Positions 39,201 through 48,575 are shown, counted from the first letter of the stretch. The stretch: DNA of 64,000 nucleotides from Mucilaginibacter xinganensis (GCF_002257585.1 NZ_CP022743.1:3658001-3722000), one strand, 5' to 3'. Program-made: numbers and translations. Notes: generated by a model not told the origin, from the sequence alone.

Positions 39201-40020
39201 TTTTCTGGTAAATATTTTCCTTTTGATTTACTGCCTTAAACTTTTTCTTAAAGGCATCTGATCTGATTGTTTCTTTACTGCCGAGGCACAAGAAACCATG
39301 CGGACACAAACTCTTATAAAACAACTCCAGTATTTGTTCCTGCAGCTGCGTTTCAAAATATATAAAAACATTACGGCAGCTAATTAGCTGAAACTCGTTA
39401 AAGACCTTATCAGATATTAAATTATGAACAGAGAATAGGGTATTCGCTTTTAATTCGCTATGGATACTTGCAGCATCATACAGGGTGGTAAAATGATCAG
39501 TAAGCGATCCTTTTAATCCTGATAACACATAGTTTTCAGAGTATGTTTTTATGCTCCTGTAACTGTAGATCCCCAAACGTGCTTCCTTTAAAACTACTGT
39601 GTTTACATCGGTACCATAAATAAATGATTTATTCTTAAGTCCTTCCTGCTCCAGTAAAATCGCAAGTGAATAAACCTCTTCACCGGAGGAGCAACCCGCC
39701 GACCATATCTTGATATGCTGGTAAGTTGAAAGATATGGAATAACCTGACTATTAAGCGCCTTGTAAAATGAAGGGTCCCGAAACATTTCAGTAACGTTTA
39801 CCGTGATCTCTTCTAAAAAATCCTGGAAAAATTCAGGAACGTTTACCAATTTGTGCTTCAAATCATAAAACTCCAGCTTTTTAATCATCATTATTCTGCT
39901 GAGCCTCCTTTTTAAGGATGCTTTTGAATAATCTGAAAAATCAAACCCGTGAACCTTTTTTACAAGATCAATAAGTTCAGCAATTTGCTCTGTTGTTAAA
40001 CCTGTTGAAGAAATATTCAT
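39190..40020 (-). CDS. CheR-type protein-glutamate methyltransferase
   Basis: S-adenosylmethionine-dependent methyltransferase of 276 residues: N-terminal CheR_N helices (QIAELIDLVKKVHGFDFSDYSKASLKRRL), then the SAM-binding IWSAGCSSGEEVYSLAILLE and CRNVFIYFETQLQEQILELFY. I prefer ATG 40020 with a good GGGGAG ribosome-binding sequence; the alternative upstream start would be TTG. It directly follows the large hybrid kinase (stop at 40023). No chemoreceptor gene is nearby, so its substrate may be another protein. Confidence 0.92.
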   Translation of the reverse strand: MNISSTGLTTEQIAELIDLVKKVHGFDFSDYSKASLKRRLSRIMMIKKLEFYDLKHKLVNVPEFFQDFLEEITVNVTEMFRDPSFYKALNSQVIPYLSTYQHIKIWSAGCSSGEEVYSLAILLEQEGLKNKSFIYGTDVNTVVLKEARLGIYSYRSIKTYSENYVLSGLKGSLTDHFTTLYDAASIHSELKANTLFSVHNLISDKVFNEFQLISCRNVFIYFETQLQEQILELFYKSLCPHGFLCLGSKETIRSDAFKKKFKAVNQKENIYQKIGS

Positions 40021-40022
40021 AT

Positions 40023-43000
40023 TCAGCTCCCCAGCCAAAGTTGCATCAATGATACCAACCTGTCCATATCAACCGGCTTTGTAATATAATCATTAGCACC
40101 CGCTGCTATGCATTTTTCACGGTCGTCCATCATTGCTTTCGCCGTTAAGGCTATTACAGGCAACCGGGCCCATTTGTTTTGCTTTCTAATATATCTTGTT
40201 GCCTCATAACCATCCATTACGGGCATCATAATATCCATAAGTACCAGGTCAATATCTTTAACAGCTTCCAGTTTGTCTATAGCTTCCTGCCCGTCATTGG
40301 CTATTTCAACAATCATATCGTAACCCTGCAGTGCGCTGCTTAGTGCAAAAATATTACGCATGTCGTCGTCAACTATCAACACCTTTTTACCCCTTATAAC
40401 GTCTTTACCTTGCGATACTACTTTATTTTTTGATATGGCGATATTGTCAGTGTGTTGGTCTGATGATTCGCGAACCTTGTTCAAAAACAAATTAACTTCG
40501 TCAATGAGTCTGTCAGCAGATTTTGTAGTTTTCACCACCATCGCGTTCGCATACTGCATCAGCCTGCTAACAGAAGTTTTATCCAGCTCCATAGCCGTAT
40601 TAATAATTACCGGCAAAGATCTAAACCGCTCAATTGCCTTTATCTTATCCAGGAAGTCGAGTCCAGAAATATCAGGCAGATTAAGATCAAGTATTACGCA
40701 CTGGTACTCCTTTTCATGAAGCATTCTGAATGCCGATTCGCCATCAAACGCCTGATCAACGGTAATACCCTGGCTTTGCATCATATCATTCAGCGCCTGG
40801 CTCTGTGTTTTGTTGTCTTCAACTAACAATATTTGCGTAAACACAGAGCCGGTCTGATGCATTATATCGTTGAACAGCTTATCCAGCGAGTTGGTATCAA
40901 TCGGTTTTTTAAGAAAGCTTATTGCACCTTCCTTAAGTACGCGATTGGCTGCTGCTTCGCCCGCCGACATCAGGTGAACAGGAATATGCATAGTTTGCTC
41001 ATCCTGTTTTAGCTCTTTCAATATTTGCCAGCCATCCTTACCAGGCAGCATAATATCCAGGATCACTGCATCGGGTTGGTTTTCTTTTATAATTTCAACC
41101 GCGTTAGTACCTTCATAAACCATTACTGATTTATAGCCGTGGTCGCGGGAGTAATCATGAAGAATGTCTGAAAAGTTTTTATCGTCCTCAACAATTACAA
41201 CCAGCGGTTCCCTGTTGTTCTTTTTAACAAGCTGGCTTGCCGGTTTTAAAAACTGTGCATCCGGAACAAATGTTTCAACAGTGGGCACCTTTTCTACAAC
41301 CGGATCCAAAGCAATAATTGCCTTAAAAGGTATAGTGAGTATAAACTCGCTTCCTACCCCTACTTCACTTGTTAGGGTAATTTTGCCACTCAGCAAAGTA
41401 ACCAGTTCCCGGCTTATTGACAGACCAAGCCCAGTACCGCCAAACCTGCGGCTGGTTGAGCCGTCTGCTTGCTGAAATGCTTCAAATATTATTTTTTGTT
41501 TTTCCAGCGGGATACCAATTCCTGAATCTTTTATGCAGAAATTCACAGTATTGCCATCCTTACCAGGAACCACGCTGACGGTAATTGAACCATTTTCAGA
41601 TGTAAACTTAAAGGCGTTTGACAGCAGGTTCTTCAATACCTGTTCAACCCTAACCTTATCCGTAAACACGGTTTTTGGCAGCTCTTTACTTATAGTAATG
41701 TTGTAATCAATTTTTTTGTTGCGTGCCACTTCGGAAAACAACATTTCCATATCATGCAAAATATCTGCAATCTTTATATTTTCATTTTGCATCTCCAGTT
41801 TACCCGACTCAATCTTTGACAGATCAAGAATATCATTGATCAAGGTAAGCAGGTCATTACCGGCATTAAATATCACACTGGCATACTTCACCTGGTCTTC
41901 GGTAAGATTCGCCGGTTTATTATCCTTCAATATCCTGGCCAATACCAGGATACTATTTAACGGGGTGCGCAACTCATGGCTCATATTTGCCAGAAACTCC
42001 GATTTATACTTGCCGGTTGTTTCCAGTTCAAGCACTTTTGCATCTATTGCTTTGCGGGCCTCTTCGATGGCCTGGTTTTTTTCTTCAAGCAAACTTGCTT
42101 TTTCTTCCAACTCGGCGTTAGTATTGCGCAACTCTTCCTGCTGCACACGCATTTCTTCTTCTGACGCCTGCAGCATCTCGGTTTTGGTGAGCAACTCTTC
42201 GTTGGTTACACGCATTTCTTCCTGCTGCGCCTCAAGCTCTTCGGCCTGCTGCTGCACCTGCGACAATAACTCATGCATTATGGTACGTGCCTGCGCTGTA
42301 TTAAAAGCAATGCCTATATCATCCGCAACTGCTAAAATATAATCGCTGCTTCGCTCGTCCAGTTCATTGGCAAATGCAATCTCAATAACCCCTTTTAATT
42401 TCTTGTCAAAAAAGAATGGAACAATAAAGCTTTCAATTATTTCCTGGTAAATTAATGAAGAACCTAACTCAAGCTTCTCATTCAATTTACCTTTTACAAT
42501 TGCCGCTTTTTCATCTTTTGCTACCTGCCCCAACCATCCTTCAGAGATCTTTACGATCTTCTTTAACGCATCGGGATTATTAAATGCATATGATGAATAC
42601 AATTCAAGCAGTTGTTCCTCTTCATTAAATAAGTAAAAAGTCCCGGTAATAGCATTGGTATAATTGCAAATTTCTGTGAGGATATTCCCGGCAAGTTCCC
42701 TTTCACTTTGCTGCCCCTGCATCCTTTCATTAATATTCCCGGTTCCTGTTAAGAGCCAGTTTTTATTCCGGTTTTCTTTAAGTACTATTTCAAGTTCACC
42801 ATTGGCAACTGTTACCCTTTGCTCAATTTCTTTCTGTCGTTCAAAAGTACCTTGAATGTAAAAGAACAAAACGACTATAATCACCAGAAAAACAATAGAA
42901 CCCACTATAATGATATCAATAGCTTTTGATGATGCCGACTGTGAGCTTGCCTTTCTGATTGCTAGCAAATTATCCTCGGTATTCCGAATGTGCGAAATAA

Positions 43001-43469
43001 CTGCACGAATGTCGTCCATGTTATGCTTGCCATTTACAAACATGTTATTGGCAACCATATAATCCAATCCCTGTATTGGACGTACCTCAATATTTGTTTT
43101 CAGAATGTTTAATTGGGTATTTATAAGAGCTGCTAATGAGTCAGCCCTTCTAACCTGGATTGGATTGTCAGCAATAAGGTCCTTAAGTTGTTCTATAGCA
43201 TTCTTAATATTTGGCAAAGCCTTGTTGTAAGGCTCAAGCAAGGCCGGCTTATTGGTTGCCGCATACCCGCGCATCCCTGTTTCGGCGTCAGTTAACAATT
43301 GCAGCAGGCTAGTTGTGGTTTTTATTACCTTTTGGGTATGCTCAACCATTTTTGAATCACTTTCAAGCTGGTTGATACTTTTGTAGGATAGGATACCAAC
43401 CATAAACACCATTATTACCGACACAGCAAAGCCGGCAAGCACTTGTTGGCGAAAAGAAAATTTTAACAT
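40023..43469 (-). CDS. CHASE3-GAF hybrid histidine kinase with three receivers
   Basis: A 1148-residue membrane kinase. Two N-terminal helices (10-28, about 185-205) flank a CHASE3 sensor (about 35-175). Then come a GAF domain (about 255-395) and a long heptad coiled coil (about 400-480, repeated EEMRVTNEEL / EEMRVQQEEL). HisKA follows with MSHELRTPLNS (His498), HATPase_c to about 730, and three receivers with DIMLPGKDGW, DLNLPDISGL and DIMMPVMDGYEA. The last is the best conserved. It heads the operon with cheR, cheB and the second hybrid kinase. Confidence 0.93.
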   Translation of the reverse strand: MLKFSFRQQVLAGFAVSVIMVFMVGILSYKSINQLESDSKMVEHTQKVIKTTTSLLQLLTDAETGMRGYAATNKPALLEPYNKALPNIKNAIEQLKDLIADNPIQVRRADSLAALINTQLNILKTNIEVRPIQGLDYMVANNMFVNGKHNMDDIRAVISHIRNTEDNLLAIRKASSQSASSKAIDIIIVGSIVFLVIIVVLFFYIQGTFERQKEIEQRVTVANGELEIVLKENRNKNWLLTGTGNINERMQGQQSERELAGNILTEICNYTNAITGTFYLFNEEEQLLELYSSYAFNNPDALKKIVKISEGWLGQVAKDEKAAIVKGKLNEKLELGSSLIYQEIIESFIVPFFFDKKLKGVIEIAFANELDERSSDYILAVADDIGIAFNTAQARTIMHELLSQVQQQAEELEAQQEEMRVTNEELLTKTEMLQASEEEMRVQQEELRNTNAELEEKASLLEEKNQAIEEARKAIDAKVLELETTGKYKSEFLANMSHELRTPLNSILVLARILKDNKPANLTEDQVKYASVIFNAGNDLLTLINDILDLSKIESGKLEMQNENIKIADILHDMEMLFSEVARNKKIDYNITISKELPKTVFTDKVRVEQVLKNLLSNAFKFTSENGSITVSVVPGKDGNTVNFCIKDSGIGIPLEKQKIIFEAFQQADGSTSRRFGGTGLGLSISRELVTLLSGKITLTSEVGVGSEFILTIPFKAIIALDPVVEKVPTVETFVPDAQFLKPASQLVKKNNREPLVVIVEDDKNFSDILHDYSRDHGYKSVMVYEGTNAVEIIKENQPDAVILDIMLPGKDGWQILKELKQDEQTMHIPVHLMSAGEAAANRVLKEGAISFLKKPIDTNSLDKLFNDIMHQTGSVFTQILLVEDNKTQSQALNDMMQSQGITVDQAFDGESAFRMLHEKEYQCVILDLNLPDISGLDFLDKIKAIERFRSLPVIINTAMELDKTSVSRLMQYANAMVVKTTKSADRLIDEVNLFLNKVRESSDQHTDNIAISKNKVVSQGKDVIRGKKVLIVDDDMRNIFALSSALQGYDMIVEIANDGQEAIDKLEAVKDIDLVLMDIMMPVMDGYEATRYIRKQNKWARLPVIALTAKAMMDDREKCIAAGANDYITKPVDMDRLVSLMQLWLGS

Positions 43470-43668
43470 TTAGTTTTTTTTAAGCTAATACAAATATGTT
43501 AAATAATTTATGTTTTAAATACCCTTACTGTAGTAACAGGCAAGTGAAGTTTTGTAAATTGGTTTAAAACAGATTTGAAAAGAATAAACTTACTGACAAT
43601 GTTTTCAGTCATTTACCCTCCTTCTTTTTCAGTGCGATTTGATTTAATTCTTATAAAACAAATTATGG

Positions 43669-44103
43669 CTATTTTGTTTTTGCCTGTTGCGCTTCAACGT
43701 AATTAAAATTAGGTTTTCCTGAAAAGATCACACCGGCAAGTGCCATAACAGGGCCTCCAAATAATAAATACCAGCCCCATTTAAATTTTATTTTGCTGCT
43801 TAAATAAGCAGCAACCGATCTGAAAGGAATAAAGTTGAAGGAAGTATGAACTTTTAATACTGCCGCCAGGTAAAACAATATCACCAGCAACAGGGATGCC
43901 CAGGCTGCGGCGCGCGTAATTTTTAACTGGTTAAATACAGTGCCCAGTATGCCTATTACCGCCACCAGTAAAATTACTATGCCATAAGGCTTATTGCCAT
44001 CGTAAACATCCCAGTTACCGATAATTGGATGCAGTACAGGGCAGTAGGTACCGGCAATAAGAATGATAAAGCCGGCAAAGGAAAATAAGGTATTCAGGCG
44101 CAT
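43669..44103 (-). CDS. Hypothetical membrane protein, four helices
   Basis: A 144-residue protein with four hydrophobic segments (about 6-24, 40-60, 65-85, 112-132) and a short polar tail ending EAQQAKTK. I recognise no family. It starts 3 bases after the gldC stop, so it belongs to the helicase/gldC transcript. Confidence 0.7.
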   Translation of the reverse strand: MRLNTLFSFAGFIILIAGTYCPVLHPIIGNWDVYDGNKPYGIVILLVAVIGILGTVFNQLKITRAAAWASLLLVILFYLAAVLKVHTSFNFIPFRSVAAYLSSKIKFKWGWYLLFGGPVMALAGVIFSGKPNFNYVEAQQAKTK

Positions 44104-44106
44104 TGT

Positions 44107-44439
44107 TTATTTTTGGCTAATTTCCATTTTATCAGCAAAGTGGGCGCAATAATCGCGCAGGTCCTCAACAATATTTGTTTCGCCTGTTGCGCGTAAGAAG
44201 CTATCGCCCATGGTTTGTAAGGTTTCGTAAAAAAAGCGTTTCATCTCGTCAACGGGCATATCCTTAGTCCAAAGATCAATGCGAAGGGTATTTTTGTAGC
44301 TTTGATCCCACAATGCCAGCATCATTGATTTTACAGGCAAAGCCTCTTTGTTCTGCGCATCTGTTGATTCCCACATAATATTTTCAGGAACGTTGTTATC
44401 GTCAAGTTCTATAGTAAGCTTTATTTCAGCAGTCTTCAT
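44107..44439 (-). CDS. gldC: Gliding motility protein GldC
   Basis: A 110-residue soluble protein closely matching GldC: EIKLTIELDDNNVPENIMWESTDA...SMMLALWDQSYKNTLRIDLWTKDMPVDEMKRFFYETLQTMGDSFLRATGE. In Flavobacterium GldC improves gliding but is not part of the core secretion apparatus; it is widespread in non-gliding Bacteroidota too. It is the third gene in the run helicase, 88-residue membrane protein, gldC, 144-residue membrane protein. Confidence 0.92.
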   Translation of the reverse strand: MKTAEIKLTIELDDNNVPENIMWESTDAQNKEALPVKSMMLALWDQSYKNTLRIDLWTKDMPVDEMKRFFYETLQTMGDSFLRATGETNIVEDLRDYCAHFADKMEISQK

Positions 44440-44448
44440 TTATTTAAG

Positions 44449-44715
44449 TTATTTAACAAGTAAAAATATAATAGCCGCCAAAGTTATAAAGCTTAGCTCT
44501 ACTATCCATAATTTTTTGGTAGCCGGGAAGAAATTGCGGAACATTATATCCATAAATGACACTACAACTGCAAAAAGTATAAAAATCCACCCTACCGCAG
44601 TGCTCATTGTTTTAAAATGCGTGCCTGAAATTTGCACACCATAGATCCAACTGTAAACTGCAACAACCATTAAAAATGCGGTTGCAAAATTCAGGGGGGT
44701 AAGTCTTAGCTTCAT
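44449..44715 (-). CDS. Hypothetical small membrane protein, three helices
   Basis: An 88-residue protein with three hydrophobic segments (about 10-27, 39-57, 68-86). I recognise no family. It lies between the DEAD-box helicase (7-base gap) and gldC (9-base gap), so it is cotranscribed. Its conservation next to gldC in other genomes would be worth knowing. Confidence 0.7.
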   Translation of the reverse strand: MKLRLTPLNFATAFLMVVAVYSWIYGVQISGTHFKTMSTAVGWIFILFAVVVSFMDIMFRNFFPATKKLWIVELSFITLAAIIFLLVK

Positions 44716-44722
44716 ATTCGGG

Positions 44723-46069
44723 CTAACGTTTTTTTCTGTATGATTTTGGCGATTTTGTTCTTTTCACATTCAGGCTGCCCGTGGCTTTGGCCCTGGCGGC
44801 ATCAAACTTTTTATGCTGACTTAATGTCTTCTTTTCATGAAAGGCACCTTTAAAGTCGGGGTCTTCCTTTTTCTTCTGCATATCCACCTCTCTTGCCTGG
44901 TCCTGTTTTTCCTCGTAAGGCGTTACCTCAATAAATACATCTGCAGGAATATCGGTTACCGGGATTTGCTGCTTTATCAATTTTTCAATCTTCCGGATAT
45001 AATACTCCTCGTGCGGGCTGCAAAAGGTTATCGCCTCGCCCGACTGATAAGCCCTTCCGGTTCTACCTATCCGGTGCACATAATCCTCAATTACAACCGG
45101 CACATCAAAGTTTATCACATGGCTCACATCGCTTACATCAATCCCACGCGAGGCGACATCAGTAGCTACCAATATTTTTACCTCATCCGCCTTAAAGGCG
45201 TTAATGGCATTAATGCGGGTATTCTGTCCTTTATTGGCGTGAAGAACCTTAACTTCTTTTTCACCAAATTTGCGGATCAGAAACTTATAAACGTCTTCTG
45301 CCGCCAACCTTGTTTTGCAAAAGATGATCAGTTTCTTTATATCATCCTCTACATCAAGCAATTTTTTTAGCAGGTTGATTTTAGTCTTAACATTGGGCAC
45401 AAAATACAAATGCTGATTAACCGTTTGCGCGGGGGTAGCCTGCGGCGTTACTTCAATAATTGTAGGAAACTCCAGGAAATTATTGGACAACTCGTGGATT
45501 TTATCAGACATGGTTGCCGAAAAAAGCAGGTTCTGCCTTTTTACCGGCACAACTTCAAGAATCCGGTTAATTTGGGGCATAAAGCCCATATCCATCATTT
45601 TATCGGCTTCATCCAGCACCAACACCTGCAAGGTTTTAGTAACTATATGGCCAGCCAGGTAAAGGTCCATAAAGCGGCCGGGCGTTGTAACAATAATATC
45701 AACCCCCTTGCCAATTTGCTCAATTTGCGTTTTAGGGCCCAGTCCGCCATATAAAACTACCACTCGCAGATCCGTATTGGCCGCAAAGGTTTTTACATTT
45801 TCTTCAATCTGCATGGCAAGTTCGCGCGTTGGCGACACAATAAGTGCCCGGGCATGGTCACCCTGTGCATATTTAAGCTTCATAACGATTGGCAAAACAT
45901 AAGCAGCAGTTTTACCTGTGCCTGTTTGCGCTATTCCCATTACATCCTGCCCGTTCATTATAGGCGGCATAGCTTTTTCCTGGATAGGCGTAGCCTCGGT
46001 ATAACCGGCATCAGCTATGGCATTTAATATTTGCCGGTTAAATTTAAAATCTTCGAACGATACACCCAT
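44723..46069 (-). CDS. DEAD-box ATP-dependent RNA helicase
   Basis: A 448-residue RNA helicase with all core motifs: Q-motif (ATPIQEKAMPPI), I AQTGTGKT, Ia PTRELA, II DEAD (in VLDEADKMMD), III SAT, IV-VI in LIIFCKTR, VATDVASRGIDVSDVSHVINFD and HRIGRTGRA. The C-terminus is a basic tail (about 385-448, ending KSPKSYRKKR) likely to bind RNA. It resembles the RhlE group. It is the promoter-proximal gene of the gldC operon, with TATCTTTG four bases before its ATG. Confidence 0.94.
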   Translation of the reverse strand: MGVSFEDFKFNRQILNAIADAGYTEATPIQEKAMPPIMNGQDVMGIAQTGTGKTAAYVLPIVMKLKYAQGDHARALIVSPTRELAMQIEENVKTFAANTDLRVVVLYGGLGPKTQIEQIGKGVDIIVTTPGRFMDLYLAGHIVTKTLQVLVLDEADKMMDMGFMPQINRILEVVPVKRQNLLFSATMSDKIHELSNNFLEFPTIIEVTPQATPAQTVNQHLYFVPNVKTKINLLKKLLDVEDDIKKLIIFCKTRLAAEDVYKFLIRKFGEKEVKVLHANKGQNTRINAINAFKADEVKILVATDVASRGIDVSDVSHVINFDVPVVIEDYVHRIGRTGRAYQSGEAITFCSPHEEYYIRKIEKLIKQQIPVTDIPADVFIEVTPYEEKQDQAREVDMQKKKEDPDFKGAFHEKKTLSQHKKFDAARAKATGSLNVKRTKSPKSYRKKR

Positions 46070-46073
46070 CGGG

Positions 46074-46081
46074 CAAAGATA
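46074..46081 (-). promoter_or_regulatory. -7 element of the helicase/gldC operon (TATCTTTG)
   Basis: TATCTTTG-CCCG-ATG on the minus strand: a consensus -7 element four bases before the helicase start codon, implying a leaderless or near-leaderless transcript. No clear -33 element is visible. Confidence 0.55.
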
Positions 46082-46307
46082 GGGTTTATAGTCCGAAAGT
46101 CGGAAAAGTCAGTAAAGCCTGGAAGGCGGTATGCCGAAAAGAAAGTTAAATCAAGAACATTTCTCAAATAGTAGACATATTGCGCTTGTTTCAACTTTTT
46201 TCTTTCTTAGTCTTTTCACAACTATTTCATCGACACATTGTAGCTATTCATCTATTCATAGCGTAATAATTAACTTTAGCACTTATCTTGCATCAAATTT
46301 TAATTAC

Positions 46308-46949
46308 ATGAAACAAAAATTACTCGCATTATCAATTTTTATTATCGCTGGTTTAAGTGCAGCCACTGCACAAACCCATAAAGGTGAATATTATCTTGGC
46401 GGCAGCTTAAGTTATGATTACAGCAGCTATGGTTCCTCTACTACTTACAGCTTTACCGAAGGCTACACTATTTACACCACCAGTAAAATCAGCAGTTTCA
46501 GTTTCAGGCCTGAATTTGGATTTTTTATCAGCGATAAATGGTCAATCGGTATCCAGCCGGTTTATTCACGCCAGGCAGGAACAGAAACATCTGATTATCA
46601 TTCATACACAAACACCAGCAACAACTATACTTCAAGTGACAAATATCACAACGACGTATTAGGCATTGGCGTGCATGCACGTTATTATGCTATGATTAGC
46701 GATAAATTTGGCTTTTTCCCCGAGTTTGGTATAAGTACGATCAACAATACCACCTATTTTAAATATGGAACGTTTAGCCTGGGTGGCACCCCTAATTTTG
46801 TATTTTTCCCTACCCCTAAACTAGGCGTAAACCTTGGCTTCGGCGGCGTGTCATATAACCTTGATTATCAAACTAAAGACAGCACCTTCCATTTAGGCCT
46901 TAATGATAATATCTCTTTCGGCCTCAACTATTTTTGGGGAAGAAAATAA
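46308..46949 (+). CDS. Outer-membrane beta-barrel protein
   Basis: A 213-residue exported protein: signal peptide KQKLLALSIFIIAGLSAATAQ, then alternating strands rich in Tyr/Ser/Gly and aromatic residues (YYLGGSLSYDYSSYG...FRPEFGFFISDKWSIGIQPVYSR...FGLNYFWGRK), with a C-terminal aromatic-ending strand. This fits a small 8-strand OmpA/OmpX-like barrel. I start at ATG 46308; the 59-residue upstream extension has no signal-like logic. GTCCGAAAG boxes bracket the gene (46091, and inverted at 47032 and 47073). Confidence 0.85.
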   Translation: MKQKLLALSIFIIAGLSAATAQTHKGEYYLGGSLSYDYSSYGSSTTYSFTEGYTIYTTSKISSFSFRPEFGFFISDKWSIGIQPVYSRQAGTETSDYHSYTNTSNNYTSSDKYHNDVLGIGVHARYYAMISDKFGFFPEFGISTINNTTYFKYGTFSLGGTPNFVFFPTPKLGVNLGFGGVSYNLDYQTKDSTFHLGLNDNISFGLNYFWGRK

Positions 46950-46989
46950 TTGAATTTCGGAAGCCGAATTTTCGATTTCGAATTTAATA

Positions 46990-47051
46990 GAAGCCGGAAT
47001 GGCGATTGTGGGATGTACAATACAACTCCATCTTTCGGACATTCCGGCTTC
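46990..47051. repeat. 12-bp perfect inverted repeat before dihydroorotase
   Basis: GAAGCCGGAATG (46990-47001) and CATTCCGGCTTC (47040-47051) are perfect reverse complements with 38 bases between. The same GGAAGCC motif occurs again just upstream (46960s). The region looks like an intergenic repeat rather than coding DNA. Confidence 0.65.
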
Positions 47052-47090
47052 CGATTTTACTGACCTGCTCAACTTTCGGACCCAAAAACC

Positions 47091-47098
47091 TATCTTTG
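47091..47098 (+). promoter_or_regulatory. -7 element of dihydroorotase (TATCTTTG)
   Basis: TATCTTTG-CGTT-ATG: the same arrangement as at ccmB and the helicase, four bases before the start codon. Upstream sequence has no convincing -33 TTG at the usual distance. Confidence 0.55.
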
Positions 47099-47102
47099 CG
47101 TT

Positions 47103-48437
47103 ATGAGCTCAATCCTTATAAAATCGGCTACTATAGTTAATGAAAATCAGCAGTTTGTGGCTGATGTTTTAGTGAAAGATGGTTTTATCGAACGCATAGA
47201 CAAAAAAATTGACGCAGCTTCCGATAAAGAGATCAATGCAGAAGGGCTGCACCTGTTTCCAGGATGCATTGACGACCAGGTTCATTTCCGTGAGCCAGGG
47301 TTAACCCACAAAGCAACTATCCATTCCGAATCAAGAGCGGCTGTTGCCGGCGGCATAACTTCGTTTATGGAGATGCCTAACACCGTACCGAATACCTTAA
47401 CACAGGAATTACTACAAGATAAATACGATATAGCCGCCCGTACTTCATTGGCCAACTACTCCTTTTTCATGGGCGCTTCTAATGATAATATTGACGAGGT
47501 ATTAAGAACTGATACCGCAAACGTTTGCGGCGTGAAAGTTTTCATGGGATCATCAACCGGGAACATGCTGGTTGACGATCCAGCCACGCTCGAAAGGATC
47601 TTTGCGCATTCGCCCATGCTGGTTGCAACCCATTGCGAAGATGAAGCTACCATAAGAAGTAACCTGAACCATTATAAGCAGTTGCTTGGGGAGAACATTC
47701 CGGTTAGGCTTCACCCGAAGATCCGTAGTGCCGAAGCCTGTTACATTTCTTCATCAATGGCGGTTGACCTGGCGAAGAAGCACAACACGCGGCTGCATAT
47801 TTTGCATATCTCCACCGAAAAAGAAACGTATCTTTTTGATAACTCTATCCCGCTTAAAGATAAAAGAATAACTGCCGAAGCCTGTATCCATCATCTTTGG
47901 TTTACCGATAAAGATTACGAAACAAAAGGCAACCTGATAAAATGGAACCCTGCCGTAAAAAAAGAGCATGACCGCGACGGGATCTTAAAAGCAGTACTGA
48001 ACGGCAGGATAGACGTAATAGCTACCGACCACGCGCCCCATACACTGGAAGAAAAATCATTACCCTACCTACAGGCTCCTTCGGGCGGCCCGCTGGTGCA
48101 GCATGCCCTGCCTGCTATGCTGGAATTATATCACCAGGGTAAGATAAGTCTGGAACAAATTGCCGAAAAAATGGCCCACAACGTTGCCATCTGTTTCCAG
48201 GTAGAAAAACGTGGTTTTGTTCGCGAAGGGTACTGGGCAGATTTGGTACTGGCCGATTTAAATGCACCGTGGAAAGTTAACAAAGACAACATTTTATACC
48301 AATGCAAGTGGAGCCCGTTTGAGGGCACCACCTTTCAATCAAAAATTGCTTATACCCTTGTATCCGGCAATATTGTGTGGGATAACGGAAGCTTAATTGA
48401 ACATGGGCCTGGCAAAAGACTGAGTTTTACCAGGTAA
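47103..48437 (+). CDS. pyrC: Dihydroorotase
   Basis: Cyclises N-carbamoyl-aspartate in pyrimidine synthesis. The 444-residue amidohydrolase has the metal-binding region PGCIDDQVHFREPGLTHKATI, in which the usual DxHxH appears as DDQVHF, then LVATHCEDEATI, HILHIST and IATDHAPHTLEEK. It is the class I type (long form). The first metal-binding pair reads DQVH rather than DxHxH, as is common in Bacteroidota dihydroorotases. It converges on the GyrI-like gene. Confidence 0.92.
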   Translation: MSSILIKSATIVNENQQFVADVLVKDGFIERIDKKIDAASDKEINAEGLHLFPGCIDDQVHFREPGLTHKATIHSESRAAVAGGITSFMEMPNTVPNTLTQELLQDKYDIAARTSLANYSFFMGASNDNIDEVLRTDTANVCGVKVFMGSSTGNMLVDDPATLERIFAHSPMLVATHCEDEATIRSNLNHYKQLLGENIPVRLHPKIRSAEACYISSSMAVDLAKKHNTRLHILHISTEKETYLFDNSIPLKDKRITAEACIHHLWFTDKDYETKGNLIKWNPAVKKEHDRDGILKAVLNGRIDVIATDHAPHTLEEKSLPYLQAPSGGPLVQHALPAMLELYHQGKISLEQIAEKMAHNVAICFQVEKRGFVREGYWADLVLADLNAPWKVNKDNILYQCKWSPFEGTTFQSKIAYTLVSGNIVWDNGSLIEHGPGKRLSFTR

Positions 48438-48451
48438 TTCGTTTAAGTTAA

Positions 48452-48494
48452 AAAAATCAATAGCAATAGCTCACTAAAGTAAGCTATTGCTATT
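48452..48494 (-). terminator. Long AT-rich terminator hairpin between convergent genes
   Basis: AATAGCAATAGCT (48459-48471) pairs perfectly with AGCTATTGCTATT (48482-48494). On the minus strand a T-run (GATTTTTTT) follows, so it terminates the GyrI-like transcript. It may also stop the dihydroorotase transcript. Confidence 0.75.
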
Positions 48495-48575
48495 AACAAC
48501 TGCCACTATACTACTAACTATCTTCTGCTGCCGGTTGCAGTAACGCCTTTTTAATGATATTGGCACGGTAAGTTG

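Noticed and set aside
41716..42342. Serine-rich 208-codon frame antisense to the hybrid kinase
   Set aside because: It mirrors the repetitive Glu/Gln-rich coiled coil, a usual source of spurious antisense frames.
46131..46307. Upstream extension of the beta-barrel gene
   Set aside because: The true signal peptide starts at 46308; the extension would place an extra hydrophobic stretch before it.
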